A stretch of DNA of 64,000 bases from Rhizobium sp. NXC24 (lineage in GTDB: Bacteria; Pseudomonadota; Alphaproteobacteria; Rhizobiales; Rhizobiaceae). The notes beneath the pieces were generated by a model. It saw only the letters and a program-made list of their open reading frames with translations, made no database searches and had not been told where the DNA came from. The translations under genes and the position numbers were made by a program. Shown here one piece after another: positions 37,931 through 47,629 of the stretch (position 1 is its first letter; each line of letters opens with the position of its first letter). Where the stretch lies: positions 3,726,501 to 3,790,500 of the forward strand of contig NZ_CP024311.1 in NCBI RefSeq assembly GCF_002944315.1, given 5' to 3'.

Positions 37931-39787
37931 TTAATATACTCGTGCCTTCGGCTCGATCTTGTGCGGATCGATGCCTTCGGCGATCAGGTCGGTGTGAACG
38001 GGACGATAGTCGAGCTTCACGTCGCCTGCCTCGTTGACCCAGGCAAGCGTATGCTTGCGCCAGTTTTCGTCGTCGCGGCCGGCAAACTTGCCCTCGGTAT
38101 AGTCCTCACGGGCATGCGAGCCACGGCTTTCCTTGCGGGCTTCGGCGCCGTAGATCGTCGTGATGGCGTTTGCCATCAGGTTGTGCAGCTCCAGCGTCTC
38201 GACAAGGTCGGAATTCCAGATCAGCGAACGGTCGGTGACCTTGATATCGGGCATTTCCTTCCAGATCTCCGAAAGGCGGCGGCAGCCGGATTCCAGCGAT
38301 TCCTGGGTGCGGAACACGGCGGCGTCTTCCTGCATGGCGCGCTGCATCTTTTCGCGCAGCACCGCCGTCGGCGTCGAGCCGCTGGCGTGGCGCAGGCGGT
38401 CGAAACGCTCCATAATCTTGTCGCAGGCGGCAACATTGACCGGCGGAACCGGGCTGTTGCGGTCGATGACCTGGCCGGCGCGGATGGCGGCGGCGCGGCC
38501 GAAGACCACAAGGTCGATCAGCGAGTTGGAGCCGAGGCGATTGGCGCCGTGCACCGAGGCGCAACCGGCTTCACCGACGGCCATCAGGCCCGGCAGAACA
38601 CGCTCCGGATTGTTGCTGTCGGCATTCAGCACTTCACCCCAATAATTCGTGGGAATGCCGCCCATATTGTAGTGAACGGTCGGCAGGACCGGGATCGGCT
38701 CGCGGGTGACATCGACGCCGGCGAAGATGCGCGCGCTCTCGGAAATACCCGGCAGGCGCTCATGCAGCACGGCCGGATCGAGATGGTCGAGATGCAGGAA
38801 GATGTGGTCCTTGTTCTTGCCGACGCCGCGGCCTTCGCGGATTTCCAGCGTCATGCAGCGCGAAACGACGTCGCGCGAGGCAAGGTCCTTGGCCGACGGC
38901 GCGTAGCGCTCCATGAAGCGCTCGCCTTCGGAGTTGACGAGATACCCGCCTTCGCCGCGTGCGCCTTCGGTGATCAGACAGCCGGAACCATAGATGCCGG
39001 TCGGATGGAACTGTACGAATTCCATATCCTGCAGCGGCAAGCCGGCGCGGGCAACCATGCCGCCGCCGTCGCCGGTGCAGGTATGGGCCGAAGTCGCCGA
39101 GAAATAGGCGCGGCCGTAGCCGCCGGTCGCCAGCACCACCATCTTGGCGGCGAAGCGATGGATCGTTCCATCGTCCAGGCACCAGGCGACGACGCCGGTG
39201 CAGCGGCTGCCATCGTCGGACATGATCAGATCGAGCGCGAAATATTCGATGAAGAATTCAGCGTTGTTGCGCAGCGACTGGCCATAAAGCGTGTGCAGGA
39301 TAGCGTGGCCGGTACGGTCGGCAGCGGCGCAGGTGCGCTGAACCGGCGGGCCTTCGCCGTAGTTCTGCATATGGCCGCCGAACGGGCGCTGGTAGATCTT
39401 GCCCTCTTCGTTACGCGAGAAGGGCACGCCGTAGTGCTCGAGCTCGTAGACCGCCTTCGGCGCTTCCATGGCGAGATACTGCATGGCGTCGACGTCGCCG
39501 AGCCAGTCGGAACCCTTGACGGTGTCGTAGAGATGCCACTGCCAGCTATCCGGCGTCATGTTCTGCAGTGAGGCGGCGATACCGCCCTGGGCTGCGACCG
39601 TGTGCGAGCGGGTCGGGAATACCTTGGTGATGCAGGCGGTTCGGAAACCCTGCTCGGCCATGCCGAGCGTGGCGCGCAGGCCAGCGCCGCCGGCGCCGAC
39701 AACGATCACATCGTAGGAGTGATCGACATATTTATAGGCTTTCCCGTTCTGAGCGGGCCCATTCTGAGCGGATGAATTCGGTGCCAT
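37931..39787 (-). CDS. sdhA: Succinate dehydrogenase flavoprotein subunit
   Basis: This 618-residue subunit oxidises succinate to fumarate with covalently bound [16 protein letters not shown] is the FAD fold, [13 protein letters not shown] contains the flavinylated His62, [11 protein letters not shown] and [11 protein letters not shown] lie around the active site, and [12 protein letters not shown] and [20 protein letters not shown] follow. The N-terminus has a short variable extension ([16 protein letters not shown]). Normally sdhB follows within a few tens of bases; here a 957-bp foreign gene starts immediately after its stop. Confidence 0.98.
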   Translation of the reverse strand: MAPNSSAQNGPAQNGKAYKYVDHSYDVIVVGAGGAGLRATLGMAEQGFRTACITKVFPTRSHTVAAQGGIAASLQNMTPDSWQWHLYDTVKGSDWLGDVDAMQYLAMEAPKAVYELEHYGVPFSRNEEGKIYQRPFGGHMQNYGEGPPVQRTCAAADRTGHAILHTLYGQSLRNNAEFFIEYFALDLIMSDDGSRCTGVVAWCLDDGTIHRFAAKMVVLATGGYGRAYFSATSAHTCTGDGGGMVARAGLPLQDMEFVQFHPTGIYGSGCLITEGARGEGGYLVNSEGERFMERYAPSAKDLASRDVVSRCMTLEIREGRGVGKNKDHIFLHLDHLDPAVLHERLPGISESARIFAGVDVTREPIPVLPTVHYNMGGIPTNYWGEVLNADSNNPERVLPGLMAVGEAGCASVHGANRLGSNSLIDLVVFGRAAAIRAGQVIDRNSPVPPVNVAACDKIMERFDRLRHASGSTPTAVLREKMQRAMQEDAAVFRTQESLESGCRRLSEIWKEMPDIKVTDRSLIWNSDLVETLELHNLMANAITTIYGAEARKESRGSHAREDYTEGKFAGRDDENWRKHTLAWVNEAGDVKLDYRPVHTDLIAEGIDPHKIEPKARVY

Positions 39788-39793
39788 CGGTAA

Positions 39794-40174
39794 TTATCCT
39801 ACGAACGCGATCTTCAGAATGGCGAAGAGACAGAGCCCGGCCACGATGATCGCGAAGAATGTGTTGAGCATAAGAAGGACGATCTTGCTGATCTCGCTAT
39901 GGACATAGTCCTCGATGATGACCTGCATGCCTATCCGCATGTGGATGACGCCGGAGATCACCATCAGGCCGAAAATAACGGCAACGATCGGGTTCGACAG
40001 CGCGTGCACGACTTCCGCGTAGGGCGCGCCGGCATAGATCATCAGGAAGATGACGAAGAAAATGATGAGAGGAACGTTGGCGACGGCGGTCAGGCGCTGG
40101 CGCCAGAAATGCTCCGTGCCTTCCTTAGCGGAACCGAGACCGCGGACTTTGCCCAGGGGAGTGCGCATATCCAT
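39794..40174 (-). CDS. sdhD: Succinate dehydrogenase membrane anchor SdhD
   Basis: This 126-residue hydrophobic anchor has three membrane helices (about 31-50, 58-80 and 95-122). The conserved [19 protein letters not shown] precedes the first helix, and [15 protein letters not shown] carries the heme/quinone-site residues typical of SdhD. It lies 6 bp upstream of sdhA. Together with SdhC it binds heme b and ubiquinone. Confidence 0.95.
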   Translation of the reverse strand: MDMRTPLGKVRGLGSAKEGTEHFWRQRLTAVANVPLIIFFVIFLMIYAGAPYAEVVHALSNPIVAVIFGLMVISGVIHMRIGMQVIIEDYVHSEISKIVLLMLNTFFAIIVAGLCLFAILKIAFVG

Positions 40175-40191
40175 GAGAAATATCCTTTAAA

Positions 40192-40235
40192 GCATGATCC
40201 CGAAAGCGTTCGAGCGCTTTCGAGAACAGTCATGC
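40192..40235. repeat. RIME-like palindrome inside the sdh operon
   Basis: Nested perfect arms: GCATGA (40192-40197) with TCATGC (40230-40235), and CGAAAGCG (40201-40208) with CGCTTTCG (40215-40222). The GCATGATCCCGAAAGCG wording is typical of repeats dispersed in Rhizobium. It separates sdhC from sdhD by 64 bp and would fold in the operon mRNA. Confidence 0.7.
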
Positions 40236-40238
40236 CAA

Positions 40239-40637
40239 TCAAATCAGCCGGATGATAATGCCGATGATCCAGACCAGCGCGGTAAGACAGAGCGAGCCGA
40301 CGAGCGTCGCCTTGGCCATCCTGGTCGAGACAGCGGGGTCGTAGCCGTATCCGAGATCCCAGACGAAATGGCGGAAACCGCCGAGCATGTGGTGCAGCAG
40401 CGCCCAGGTATAACCGAGCAGGACGAGCCGGCCGATGATCGAGCCCATGATCCAGTTGACCAGATCGAAATAGCCCTGGCCGGTCGCCGCCGCGATCAGC
40501 CACCAGGCGACCAGCAGCGTGCCGAAATAAAGCGCGCCGCCGGTGATGCGGTGGACGATCGACATGACCATGGTGGGAATAAGTTTGTAGACTTGCAGAT
40601 GCGGCGACAGGGGCCGGTTTTGTGTGACGTTCGCCAT
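40239..40637 (-). CDS. sdhC: Succinate dehydrogenase cytochrome b556 subunit
   Basis: This 132-residue anchor has three membrane helices. RPLSPHLQVYKL and SIVHRITGGALYFG are the SdhC signature, and LLHHMLGGFRHFVWD contains the heme-ligand His (His83) and the conserved R-H-x-x-x-D. It is the first gene of sdhCDAB; the promoter must lie in the 311 bp upstream. Confidence 0.96.
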   Translation of the reverse strand: MANVTQNRPLSPHLQVYKLIPTMVMSIVHRITGGALYFGTLLVAWWLIAAATGQGYFDLVNWIMGSIIGRLVLLGYTWALLHHMLGGFRHFVWDLGYGYDPAVSTRMAKATLVGSLCLTALVWIIGIIIRLI

Positions 40638-40948
40638 CAGAACCTCGCGGCGTTACGATACGCTTCTATCCCGGAATATCTCCGGGGCAACACACGCCTG
40701 GGGGAAGTCCTGTGTGCGTTGCATCAATTGGACCATTAATCACGGAAAGGCACGTCGACAAGCACAATTGCTGTCTGCCTTGAATTTAATCGATTCGGAT
40801 CAGCCGACACTTTTAGCGAGTGCGCAGAAACGACATTCTCCGATTGGCCATTCCACACGATTTTCCCGCTAACCGAGTAGACTTGGCGTCGCTCTTGCGG
40901 CACTCTGTTCTTCATATTTTATTAAGCATTTGGAGAGCGAGGCAACCT
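40638..40948. other. Non-coding region upstream of sdhC and of the secreted repeat protein
   Basis: A 311-bp divergent promoter region. Near sdhC it contains a small hairpin, CCCGGA-ATATC-TCCGGG (40670-40686), which would be in the sdh leader. The middle is A+T-rich. I could not assign promoter hexamers with confidence, and no small gene is evident. Confidence 0.5.
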
Positions 40949-41452
40949 ATGGGACAGCATCTTTTCAAGGCAGCAACGCTCGTCTTAGCGGCAGCCGCCG
41001 CCCTTTCGTCCATGTCGGCCTCCGCAGGCGATTATCGCCATGGGTACCGCCCGTTCCAGCATCATGGGCCATTTCCGCTGCACCCCGGACGCGTCGGTGC
41101 CTATGCCACGGAGGTCGCCTTTTCGACCGGCTATCGCCATGGATATCGGCCGTTCCATCATCGCGGCCCGGTTCGGTTGCAACAAATCTCCTGGCCGCAG
41201 CACTACACGCAGCCGCAACCGACCAGAATCATCCTCATGGATCGGCAATATGCCGCTGACATCGGCACCTATGCGGGCACGGCCGATATGTATCAGGCCG
41301 ACGATGGGACTTATATTGTCGGCTATGGCGGCGGCTATGATCAATATCAGGGCGAACCGGCTGCATTGAAGCCGAGAGCCAAGATCATCAACGTCAAACG
41401 TGCCGGCAATGCCTGCTCCTACGAGGCCGGCGTCTGTGTGATTCGCCCCTGA
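40949..41452 (+). CDS. Small secreted His/Tyr-rich repeat protein
   Basis: This 167-residue protein of unknown function has a clear signal peptide (MGQHLFKAATLVLAAAAALS, then SMSASA-GDY). The mature part begins with two copies of a motif, YRHGYRPFQHHGP and YRHGYRPFHHRGP, about 40 residues apart, followed by a Gly/Tyr-rich segment (YIVGYGGGYDQYQGEP). A C-terminal pair of cysteines (NACSYEAGVCVIRP) may form a disulfide. ATG 40949 is set by the signal peptide and GGAGAG upstream. It ends 6 bp before the convergent methyltransferase gene. The His clusters could bind metal; that is conjecture. Confidence 0.75.
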   Translation: MGQHLFKAATLVLAAAAALSSMSASAGDYRHGYRPFQHHGPFPLHPGRVGAYATEVAFSTGYRHGYRPFHHRGPVRLQQISWPQHYTQPQPTRIILMDRQYAADIGTYAGTADMYQADDGTYIVGYGGGYDQYQGEPAALKPRAKIINVKRAGNACSYEAGVCVIRP

Positions 41453-41458
41453 CGGTCG

Positions 41459-42109
41459 TTAGCCGGCTAGAAATCGCCAGACCGTGGTCTTCTTGACCTC
41501 GCTATCCTCCAGCGCCCGCGTCACCGGCACCTGATAGGTCGCCTGAAGCTCCAGACGATCCTTGGGCAGGTAGGCCCTCCCCGGATCGCCGACCAGCACA
41601 AGGCGATCCTCTCCCGCGAGCTGCCGGAACCAGGGAATCAGCCGATCGGCGAAATCGCGATCATAAAAGACATCGCCGGCGAGAATGACGTCGGCATCCG
41701 TAGCTTGGTCAATGAGATTGTCGCCTGTAAAATCGAGCGCAACGCCGTTTTCCGCAGCATTCAGCCTTACCGCGGTTTCCGCCCAGGGATCGATATCGGC
41801 GGCGAGCACATGGCTTGCGCCCGCGAGCTTTGCCGCAATCGCGACGAGGCCGGAGCCGCTGGCGAAATCCAGTACCCGTTTTCCGGCGACCATGTCGGGA
41901 TGATCGAGCACATAGCGCGCAAGCCCCTGCCCGCCCGCCCAGGCAAAAGCCCAGAAGGGCGGCGGCAGGCCGATCTCTTCAAGTTCTTCCTCCGTCTTCA
42001 GCCAGAGATCATGGGCTTCGCTTGCCAGATGCAGCCGGATTTCCGGCACATGCGGCGGCGCCATGAGACTGGTATTCGCACGGATGAAACTCTCCGGATC
42101 GGTCTTCAA
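41459..42109 (-). CDS. METTL20-like protein lysine methyltransferase
   Basis: This 216-residue SAM-dependent methyltransferase has motif I VLDFASGSGLVAIAA, acidic motif II AADIDPW, and AGDVFYD. PPFWAFAWAGGQGLARYV is characteristic of the METTL20/ETFBKMT group, whose bacterial members methylate the beta subunit of electron-transfer flavoprotein. The target here is inferred from family only. It heads downstream of the EVE and YciI genes on the same strand with a 19-bp gap, so it is likely cotranscribed with them. Confidence 0.85.
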   Translation of the reverse strand: MKTDPESFIRANTSLMAPPHVPEIRLHLASEAHDLWLKTEEELEEIGLPPPFWAFAWAGGQGLARYVLDHPDMVAGKRVLDFASGSGLVAIAAKLAGASHVLAADIDPWAETAVRLNAAENGVALDFTGDNLIDQATDADVILAGDVFYDRDFADRLIPWFRQLAGEDRLVLVGDPGRAYLPKDRLELQATYQVPVTRALEDSEVKKTTVWRFLAG

Positions 42110-42128
42110 AGCGTCCTCGAATTACGGG

Positions 42129-42566
42129 TCAGACGGGCGGATTGTCGAGTTCGCCCATGCGGCAGACTTCGAGATATTCCTCATCGGTCACCGGCTGCAC
42201 GGAAAGCCGCATCGAGGTGACGAGCGACATCTGCGAGAGCTTCGGATTGGCTTTGATATCCTTTAGCGACACCGGTTTCGGCATGTCGCACACGGCGCGG
42301 ATATCCACGCAATCCCAGCGCGGATCGTCCTTGGCGGTCGAATCGGGATGCGACAGCGCGCAGACCTCGACAATGCCGACGATCTCCAGCCCTTCGTTGG
42401 AATGATAGAAGAAGCCCTTGTCGCCGATCTGCATCGCCCGCATGTTGTTGCGGGCGAGATAGTTGCGCACTCCGGTCCATTCCGTGCCCTTCTCGCCAGC
42501 CTTCTTCTGTGCCTCCCAGGACCAGGAGGACGGCTCGGATTTATACAGCCAGTGCGCCATGTTCAT
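42129..42566 (-). CDS. EVE domain protein
   Basis: A 145-residue EVE (PUA-like) domain protein. MAHWLYKSEPSSWSWE at the start, WTGVRNYLARNNMRAM and GDKGFFYHSNEG are the family pattern. EVE/PUA-like folds bind modified nucleic acid bases; the bacterial housekeeping group is found next to tsaD/gpsA-type genes and its role is unknown. The ATG overlaps the YciI stop by four bases (ATGA), so the pair are translationally coupled. Confidence 0.9.
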   Translation of the reverse strand: MNMAHWLYKSEPSSWSWEAQKKAGEKGTEWTGVRNYLARNNMRAMQIGDKGFFYHSNEGLEIVGIVEVCALSHPDSTAKDDPRWDCVDIRAVCDMPKPVSLKDIKANPKLSQMSLVTSMRLSVQPVTDEEYLEVCRMGELDNPPV

Positions 42567-42856
42567 ACCTCCGGATTGTTGAAGACCCAGTTGAACGGCT
42601 TGATCTCTACGCTCTCGAACAGGCCAGCCTTGGTGTAGGGATCGGCATCGGCGATCGCCTTCGCCGCCTCGATCGTTTCGGCACTGACGACAACCAGGCT
42701 CCCATTCGGCTTGCCTTCGGCATCGAGGAAGGGACCCGCCATCTTCAGCGTACCCTCGGCATTGAGCTTGTTCAAATGCTCGAGATGCGCAGGGCGCGTG
42801 TCCATGCGGACATTCAAATGACCGGGCTTGTCCTTGCAGACAAAGGCAAACAGCAT
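42563..42856 (-). CDS. YciI family protein
   Basis: A 97-residue YciI-family protein. MLFAFVCKDKPG, RMDTRPAHLEHLNKL and MAGPFLDAEGKPNGSLVVV give the compact ferredoxin-like pattern with the conserved His-Leu region, and ADPYTKAGLFESVEIKPF ends it. Catalytic role is unproven. In many alphaproteobacteria it is between gpsA and the EVE gene; here a toxin-antitoxin pair separates it from gpsA. Confidence 0.9.
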   Translation of the reverse strand: MLFAFVCKDKPGHLNVRMDTRPAHLEHLNKLNAEGTLKMAGPFLDAEGKPNGSLVVVSAETIEAAKAIADADPYTKAGLFESVEIKPFNWVFNNPEV

Positions 42857-42923
42857 TGTTTCATTCTCCTATGGAAATCAGCAGATCATCAGGGGTGATG
42901 GATAAAGTCTCATCCACCGAAGG

Positions 42924-43358
42924 TCATCTTGTTTCTGCGCGAAGCGGATTGATAATATCGAGGCCCCAGAAATCGGCCTCATTGTGCGTGACGATGATGC
43001 ATTCATTCGCGATTGCGACGGAAGCGATCAACATATCCAGCGGGTCACGCTGCCGCCCCGCTGCTCGCCCCTCCGCCATGAGTTGCGCCCATACCAAGGC
43101 CGCGTTCTCATCGAAGGAAAGAATACGTCCGGCGAAATACGCCAGTGGTCCTTGTGCACCGAGAAACCAGGTTTCGAGGTCATCGCGCATACGCCCCGCC
43201 GGCATGATCAGGATGCCGCGCTGAATCTCGGCGATCGTGGAGGCTGCGATGAAGAGATCATCGTCTATTTGGGCTTGAAGCCATCTGGCAAGATCAGGTG
43301 ACGGCTCTGGTTTGATCGTGTTGCTGATAATATTGGTATCGAGCAAATAACGGGTCAA
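42924..43358 (-). CDS. vapC: VapC-type PIN-domain toxin
   Basis: This 144-residue PIN-domain ribonuclease is the toxin of a type II pair. YLLDTNIISN gives Asp7, IAEIQRGI gives Glu44, RDPLDMLIASVAIAN gives Asp105/108, and THNEADF the last acidic position, so the metal site looks intact. The FitB-like branch is the likely subgroup. Its ATG overlaps the antitoxin stop by 4 bp. Targets are probably tRNA or rRNA by family analogy. Confidence 0.93.
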   Translation of the reverse strand: MTRYLLDTNIISNTIKPEPSPDLARWLQAQIDDDLFIAASTIAEIQRGILIMPAGRMRDDLETWFLGAQGPLAYFAGRILSFDENAALVWAQLMAEGRAAGRQRDPLDMLIASVAIANECIIVTHNEADFWGLDIINPLRAETR

Positions 43359-43654
43359 AGATCGATCTCGCGCACTTTGCCACGAACTCGTTCAAGATCG
43401 ATATCCGCGCCGACGAGGGGCGAACTACGCAGCCAGGCATAAACGCCACCTTTCTTCGGCGGCTCGCCGGAGAGCGTCTGGTTCAGGACATTACGGATAT
43501 ATGCCGCTTCGGTCCCTCCTTCCGCCAGACGCCGCGCCACAGAACGAATGAGCGCCCGATCACTATCAAGGCCCAGCACTTCGAAACGAGCCAGGCCGCG
43601 CTCCTCGATACGTGAGCGGTAATTTTGAATTGCACGCTTCTGTGAACTGCCCAT
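43355..43654 (-). CDS. vapB: VapB/FitA-like antitoxin
   Basis: This 99-residue antitoxin has an N-terminal half likely for DNA binding (NYRSRIEERGLARFEVLGLD) and a C-terminal tail (EPPKKGGVYAWLRSSPLVGADIDLERVRG) of the type that wraps around a PIN toxin. GGAGG precedes ATG 43654. It is the first gene of the pair and overlaps the toxin start. A perfect palindrome at the promoter suggests self-repression. It is the VapB class by partner; the DNA-binding fold is not certain. Confidence 0.85.
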   Translation of the reverse strand: MGSSQKRAIQNYRSRIEERGLARFEVLGLDSDRALIRSVARRLAEGGTEAAYIRNVLNQTLSGEPPKKGGVYAWLRSSPLVGADIDLERVRGKVREIDL

Positions 43655-43667
43655 TCTGGCCTCCGCG

Positions 43668-43707
43668 ATATTACCGGTAATATATCCAGTAATCGCGGTG
43701 CATTCAA
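43668..43707 (-). promoter_or_regulatory. vapBC promoter with overlapping operator
   Basis: On the minus strand TTGAAT (-35, 43707-43702) and TATATT (-10, 43684-43679) are separated by 17 bp. ATATTACCGGTAATAT (43668-43683) is a perfect 16-bp palindrome covering the -10, a typical position for a toxin-antitoxin autorepressor. Confidence 0.8.
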
Positions 43708-43714
43708 GTTCAAG

Positions 43715-44704
43715 TCATTCCGTCGTGATCGGCCGGGTCATCAATTGCCCAATGGCGGTCGCTATGTCGAGCTTGCCATCGATGATGGCCGAGACCGCTT
43801 CGGTGATCGGCATGTCGACGCCCAGCTCAAGTGCCAGCCGCGCCGCGATCGAGGCGGCATAAGCGCCTTCGACGAGGTCGCCATGCGATGGATCCGCCGC
43901 CTCGCCGCGGCCGAGCGCGATGCCGAAACGCAGATTGCGGGATTGGTGGCTGGTAGCGGTCAGCACGAGGTCGCCGAGGCCGGAGAGACCGCGCACCGTT
44001 TCCGCCTTGCCGCCCTTGGCGACGACGAAGCGCGACATTTCCGCAAGGCCGCGGCTGATCAGTGCCGCGCGCGCCGAATCGCCGATGCCGCGCCCTTCGA
44101 CAATGCCGCAGGCAATCGCCAATACATTCTTTAGCGCGCCGCCAAGCTGCACACCGACGCGATCGTCGGAGGCATAGAGACGGAATGTCGGCCCTGAAAT
44201 CGCTTGCGCCAGCCGTTCGGCCACCGCCATATCGCCGGCGGCGATCGCCATAGCCGTCGGCAGGCCCTTGGCAATGTCGGTCGCAAAGCCCGGACCGGAG
44301 AGAACCGCAATGGTGTGATGCGGCAATTCCCGCTCCAGCATGTCGGTCAGGAGATCGCCTGAGACCTTGTCGATGCCCTTGGCGCAGGTGACGACGACGG
44401 CATCTTCCGCCAGGTAAGGCCCGTAATGGCGCGCCGCATCCGCCTGCGCCTGCGACGGCATGGCGAAAAGCACGATGCCAGCGTCCGAAATCGCGTCCGG
44501 CTCGGCCGAAAATTGCAGCGAATCCGGCAATTCTATGCCCGGCAGAGCCGTATCATGCAGACGATCATCCCTGAGATCGGCCATCAGAGCCGCCTTGCGC
44601 CCGACCAGCGTCACCTGGCTCTTGCCGGTCAAGGCGATGACGGAGGCGAGCGCCGTGCCGAAGGCGCCGGCGCCAACCACTGCGATGCGTTCACTATCGC
44701 TCAT
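43715..44704 (-). CDS. gpsA: Glycerol-3-phosphate dehydrogenase [NAD(P)+]
   Basis: This 329-residue enzyme reduces dihydroxyacetone phosphate to sn-glycerol 3-phosphate for phospholipid synthesis. [12 protein letters not shown] (9-20) binds the cofactor, VVTCAKGID and [13 protein letters not shown] are conserved, the catalytic Lys is in [12 protein letters not shown], and SRNLRFG plus VEGAYAA close the domain. The ATG overlaps the tsaD stop (ATGA). It runs opposite in reaction to the glpD product at 218-1729. Confidence 0.97.
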   Translation of the reverse strand: MSDSERIAVVGAGAFGTALASVIALTGKSQVTLVGRKAALMADLRDDRLHDTALPGIELPDSLQFSAEPDAISDAGIVLFAMPSQAQADAARHYGPYLAEDAVVVTCAKGIDKVSGDLLTDMLERELPHHTIAVLSGPGFATDIAKGLPTAMAIAAGDMAVAERLAQAISGPTFRLYASDDRVGVQLGGALKNVLAIACGIVEGRGIGDSARAALISRGLAEMSRFVVAKGGKAETVRGLSGLGDLVLTATSHQSRNLRFGIALGRGEAADPSHGDLVEGAYAASIAARLALELGVDMPITEAVSAIIDGKLDIATAIGQLMTRPITTE

Positions 44705-45798
44705 GCCTTCGCTCCTCGTTTGCCATGCCCCAAGAGAGTTTCCGCCTTCTGATCGAGCGGCCAGCGCGAGCGCGGCTGCACATCGAGGCCGTCGGGTGCC
44801 GCACCTGTCGCCATGCGCTCCAGCCCCGCCCAGGCGATCATCACCGCATTGTCGGTGCAGAGGTGCAGTGGCGGCGCGATGAAGCGGAAACCGTTGAGAT
44901 CGCAAAGCTCCTGCAGCGTGCGGCGCAGCTCGAGATTGGCGGCGACACCGCCAGCGACGACCAGCGCCGGCTTGTCCGCCCTGTTTGGAAACTCCTTTTT
45001 GAAGCGCTGCAAGCCACGCCCGATCCGGTCCTTCAAGGTGCGTGAGATCGCCTTCTGGAAGGAGGCGCAGATATCGGCGATATCCCGCGCGTTCACCGGC
45101 GCGATCGCCGTCGCCGCCTGTCGCACTGCAGTCTTGAGGCCGGAAAAGGAAAAGTCCAGCCGCGTCTCGCCGACCAGCGGCCGAGGGAAGTCGAATCGGT
45201 CCGCATTGCCGTTCTGCGCCGCCGCTTCGACCGCCGGGCCGCCGGGATAGGGCAGACCGAGCAGCTTCGCCGTCTTGTCGAAGGCTTCGCCCAGCGCATC
45301 GTCGATGGTCGTGCCCCAGCGCTCATATTCGCCGACGCCGCGCACCAAAATCAGTTGCGTGTGGCCGCCGGAGACGAGCAGCATGAGATAGGGAAAGGTG
45401 AGGCCATCCGTCAGCCTTGCCGTCAATGCATGGCCCTCTAAATGATTGATGGCATAGAGCGGCTTGCCGGTCGCCCTCGAAATCGCCTTGCCGGTCATTA
45501 GCCCGACCAACAGGCCGCCGATCAGACCGGGGCCGGATGTGGCCGCGATGGCGTCGACATCGGACAGCGACACATTGGCGCGCTTCAGGGCCTCGTCGAT
45601 CAACGTATCCAGCGCCTCGACATGGGCCCGCGCGGCAATTTCCGGCACGACGCCGCCATAGGCGCTATGCTCGTCCAACTGGCTCAAAACCACGTCGGAG
45701 GCAATCGTGGCCGTGCCATCTTCCCGGCGCTCGACAATGGCCGCGGCGGTTTCGTCGCAGCTTGTTTCGATGCCGAGAATGCGAAGAAAGGACGCCAT
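44701..45798 (-). CDS. tsaD: tRNA N6-threonylcarbamoyladenosine transferase TsaD
   Basis: This 365-residue ASKHA-fold enzyme transfers threonylcarbamoyl to A37 of ANN-decoding tRNAs. [14 protein letters not shown] is the start motif, [12 protein letters not shown] carries metal-binding His119 and His123, VSGGHTQLI and GVAANLELR are conserved, and [12 protein letters not shown] gives the final acidic ligand. It is translationally coupled to gpsA and divergent from hemC, with 84 bp between starts. Confidence 0.97.
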   Translation of the reverse strand: MASFLRILGIETSCDETAAAIVERREDGTATIASDVVLSQLDEHSAYGGVVPEIAARAHVEALDTLIDEALKRANVSLSDVDAIAATSGPGLIGGLLVGLMTGKAISRATGKPLYAINHLEGHALTARLTDGLTFPYLMLLVSGGHTQLILVRGVGEYERWGTTIDDALGEAFDKTAKLLGLPYPGGPAVEAAAQNGNADRFDFPRPLVGETRLDFSFSGLKTAVRQAATAIAPVNARDIADICASFQKAISRTLKDRIGRGLQRFKKEFPNRADKPALVVAGGVAANLELRRTLQELCDLNGFRFIAPPLHLCTDNAVMIAWAGLERMATGAAPDGLDVQPRSRWPLDQKAETLLGHGKRGAKA

Positions 45799-45882
45799 GG
45801 AAGCTGTTCGTTGCCTGTTGGTCGATTGCGATGAAGCGGAAATATGGTTACGGGAACTGTCGGTAACAACGGATCAAAGCGG

Positions 45883-46812
45883 ATGCAAACAAAACCTTTC
45901 CGGATCGGCACGCGCGGCAGCCCGCTTGCGCTGGCGCAGGCACACGAGGCCCGCGACCGCCTGATGGCGGCGCATGGCTTGCCGGAGGAGATGTTCGAGA
46001 TCGTCGTTCTGAGCACCAAGGGCGACCGCATTACCGACCGTTCGCTGGCGCTGATCGGCGGCAAAGGCCTGTTCACGGAAGAGCTGGAACAGAAACTGAC
46101 CAAAGGCGAGCTCGACTTTGCCGTACACTCGGCAAAGGACATGGCGACAAAGCTGCCGGAAGGGCTGGCGCTATCGGCCTATCTGCCGCGCGAGGATATC
46201 CGCGATTCCTTTATCGGCCGCACCGCGCCGAAGCTGATCGACCTGCCGCATGGCGCAACCGTCGGCTCCGCCTCGCTGCGCCGCCAGGCGCTGATCCGGC
46301 GCCTGCGCCCAGATATCAACGTCATAACCTTTCGCGGCGCCGTCGAAACGCGTCTGCGCAAGCTGGAGGAAGGCCAAGCGGACGCGACATTGTTGGCTCT
46401 CGCCGGCCTGAAACGGCTCGGCAAGGTGAATGTGATCACTGACATTCTCGACCCAGATGAATTCCCGCCGGCGCCAGCGCAAGGTGCGATCTGTATCGAA
46501 AGCCGCGTCAGCGACGACAGGACGAACGACCTGCTCGCCGCCATCAACGACGCACCGACCTTTGACACCGTTTCCTGCGAACGCGGCTTCCTGGCGGCAC
46601 TGGACGGCTCCTGCCGCACGCCGATCGCCGGCTATGCCGTCTGCGAGGGCGACCATATCAGGTTCTTCGGCATGATCCTGACGCCCGATGGCCAGCAAGT
46701 GCACACCACCACCATCGAAGGTCATCGCCGGGACGCCGAGGCGCTCGGCACCAATGCCGGCCAGGCGATCCGCACTGAAGCCGGCAGCACCTTCTTCGAA
46801 GACTGGACCTGA
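45883..46812 (+). CDS. hemC: Porphobilinogen deaminase (hydroxymethylbilane synthase)
   Basis: This 309-residue enzyme joins four porphobilinogens into hydroxymethylbilane. [14 protein letters not shown] (7-20), [18 protein letters not shown] and GSASLRRQA line the active site; Cys244 in [13 protein letters not shown] anchors the dipyrromethane cofactor. ATG 45883 (MQTKPF) is preferred over ATG 45844 because the extra 13 residues have no family match. First gene of the heme cluster. Confidence 0.97.
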   Translation: MQTKPFRIGTRGSPLALAQAHEARDRLMAAHGLPEEMFEIVVLSTKGDRITDRSLALIGGKGLFTEELEQKLTKGELDFAVHSAKDMATKLPEGLALSAYLPREDIRDSFIGRTAPKLIDLPHGATVGSASLRRQALIRRLRPDINVITFRGAVETRLRKLEEGQADATLLALAGLKRLGKVNVITDILDPDEFPPAPAQGAICIESRVSDDRTNDLLAAINDAPTFDTVSCERGFLAALDGSCRTPIAGYAVCEGDHIRFFGMILTPDGQQVHTTTIEGHRRDAEALGTNAGQAIRTEAGSTFFEDWT

Positions 46813-46818
46813 TATCCG

Positions 46819-47550
46819 ATGCGTGTCGTCGTCACCCGTCCGGAACATTCGGGTGAACGCACCGCCCGACGGCTTGCGGAGATGGGGCATGAGGCGATCC
46901 TCTTGCCGCTGACAAAGCCCGTGCATGATGCCGAGGCGGCTCTAAAGGGGCTTGAGGAAACAAGCGGTGCCATCGCCGTCACCAGCACCGAAATCATACG
47001 TGTCTTGGAACATGTGAAGCCGTCATTGCGGTCGATTATCCATCGGCCGCTTTTTGCGGTCGGCAACGCGACCGCGCAGGCTGCCCGGGAGATCGGCTTC
47101 AAGAGTGCCGTGGGCGTGGGCGGCGGCAACGGAGCCCAGCTAGCGGAGCTGATCAGCCAGCAAAGCGCCGAATTCGGAGATTTGCCACTGCTCTATCTGG
47201 CAGGCTCCCCGCGCGCAGCCGGCTTCGAAGCGCGGTTGGCGCAGCTCGGGATCGCGTTCCGAACGGTCGAATGCTACCGCATGGAGGACGTCATGCCCGA
47301 CATCGGCACGCTGGCCCGCGTCCTTGTCGATACTCCCGCGGATGCGATCCTCTTCTATTCCCGCGAGACCGCCCGCCGCTTTTTCGCCCTGCCTTTTCTG
47401 CGCGTGCACTCTGACACCCTCGCTCAAACGCGAATGCTCTGTCTCAGCGGAGCAGTTGCCGAGGTGGTGCCGGCGGCGCTGCAATCACTTGTGGAAATCG
47501 CCGCCGTGCCGGACGAAGACAGCCTTCTGGCGCTTCTGGCAGCGAAGTGA
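46819..47550 (+). CDS. hemD: Uroporphyrinogen-III synthase
   Basis: This 243-residue enzyme cyclises hydroxymethylbilane with ring D inversion. The family is poorly conserved: VVTRPEHSGERTARRL at the start, AVTSTEIIRVLE, FAVGNATAQAAREIGF, PLLYLAGSPRAAGFEARL and DAILFYSRETARRFF fit. It follows hemC by 6 bp, which makes the assignment firm. Confidence 0.93.
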   Translation: MRVVVTRPEHSGERTARRLAEMGHEAILLPLTKPVHDAEAALKGLEETSGAIAVTSTEIIRVLEHVKPSLRSIIHRPLFAVGNATAQAAREIGFKSAVGVGGGNGAQLAELISQQSAEFGDLPLLYLAGSPRAAGFEARLAQLGIAFRTVECYRMEDVMPDIGTLARVLVDTPADAILFYSRETARRFFALPFLRVHSDTLAQTRMLCLSGAVAEVVPAALQSLVEIAAVPDEDSLLALLAAK

Positions 47551-47629
47551 GGTCGCAATTTTGATCTAACCTCTTTCCATAATCGATCTGTCTGTCTACT
47601 TTCGCTGCAGCGCATGAAAAGAGGACCTC

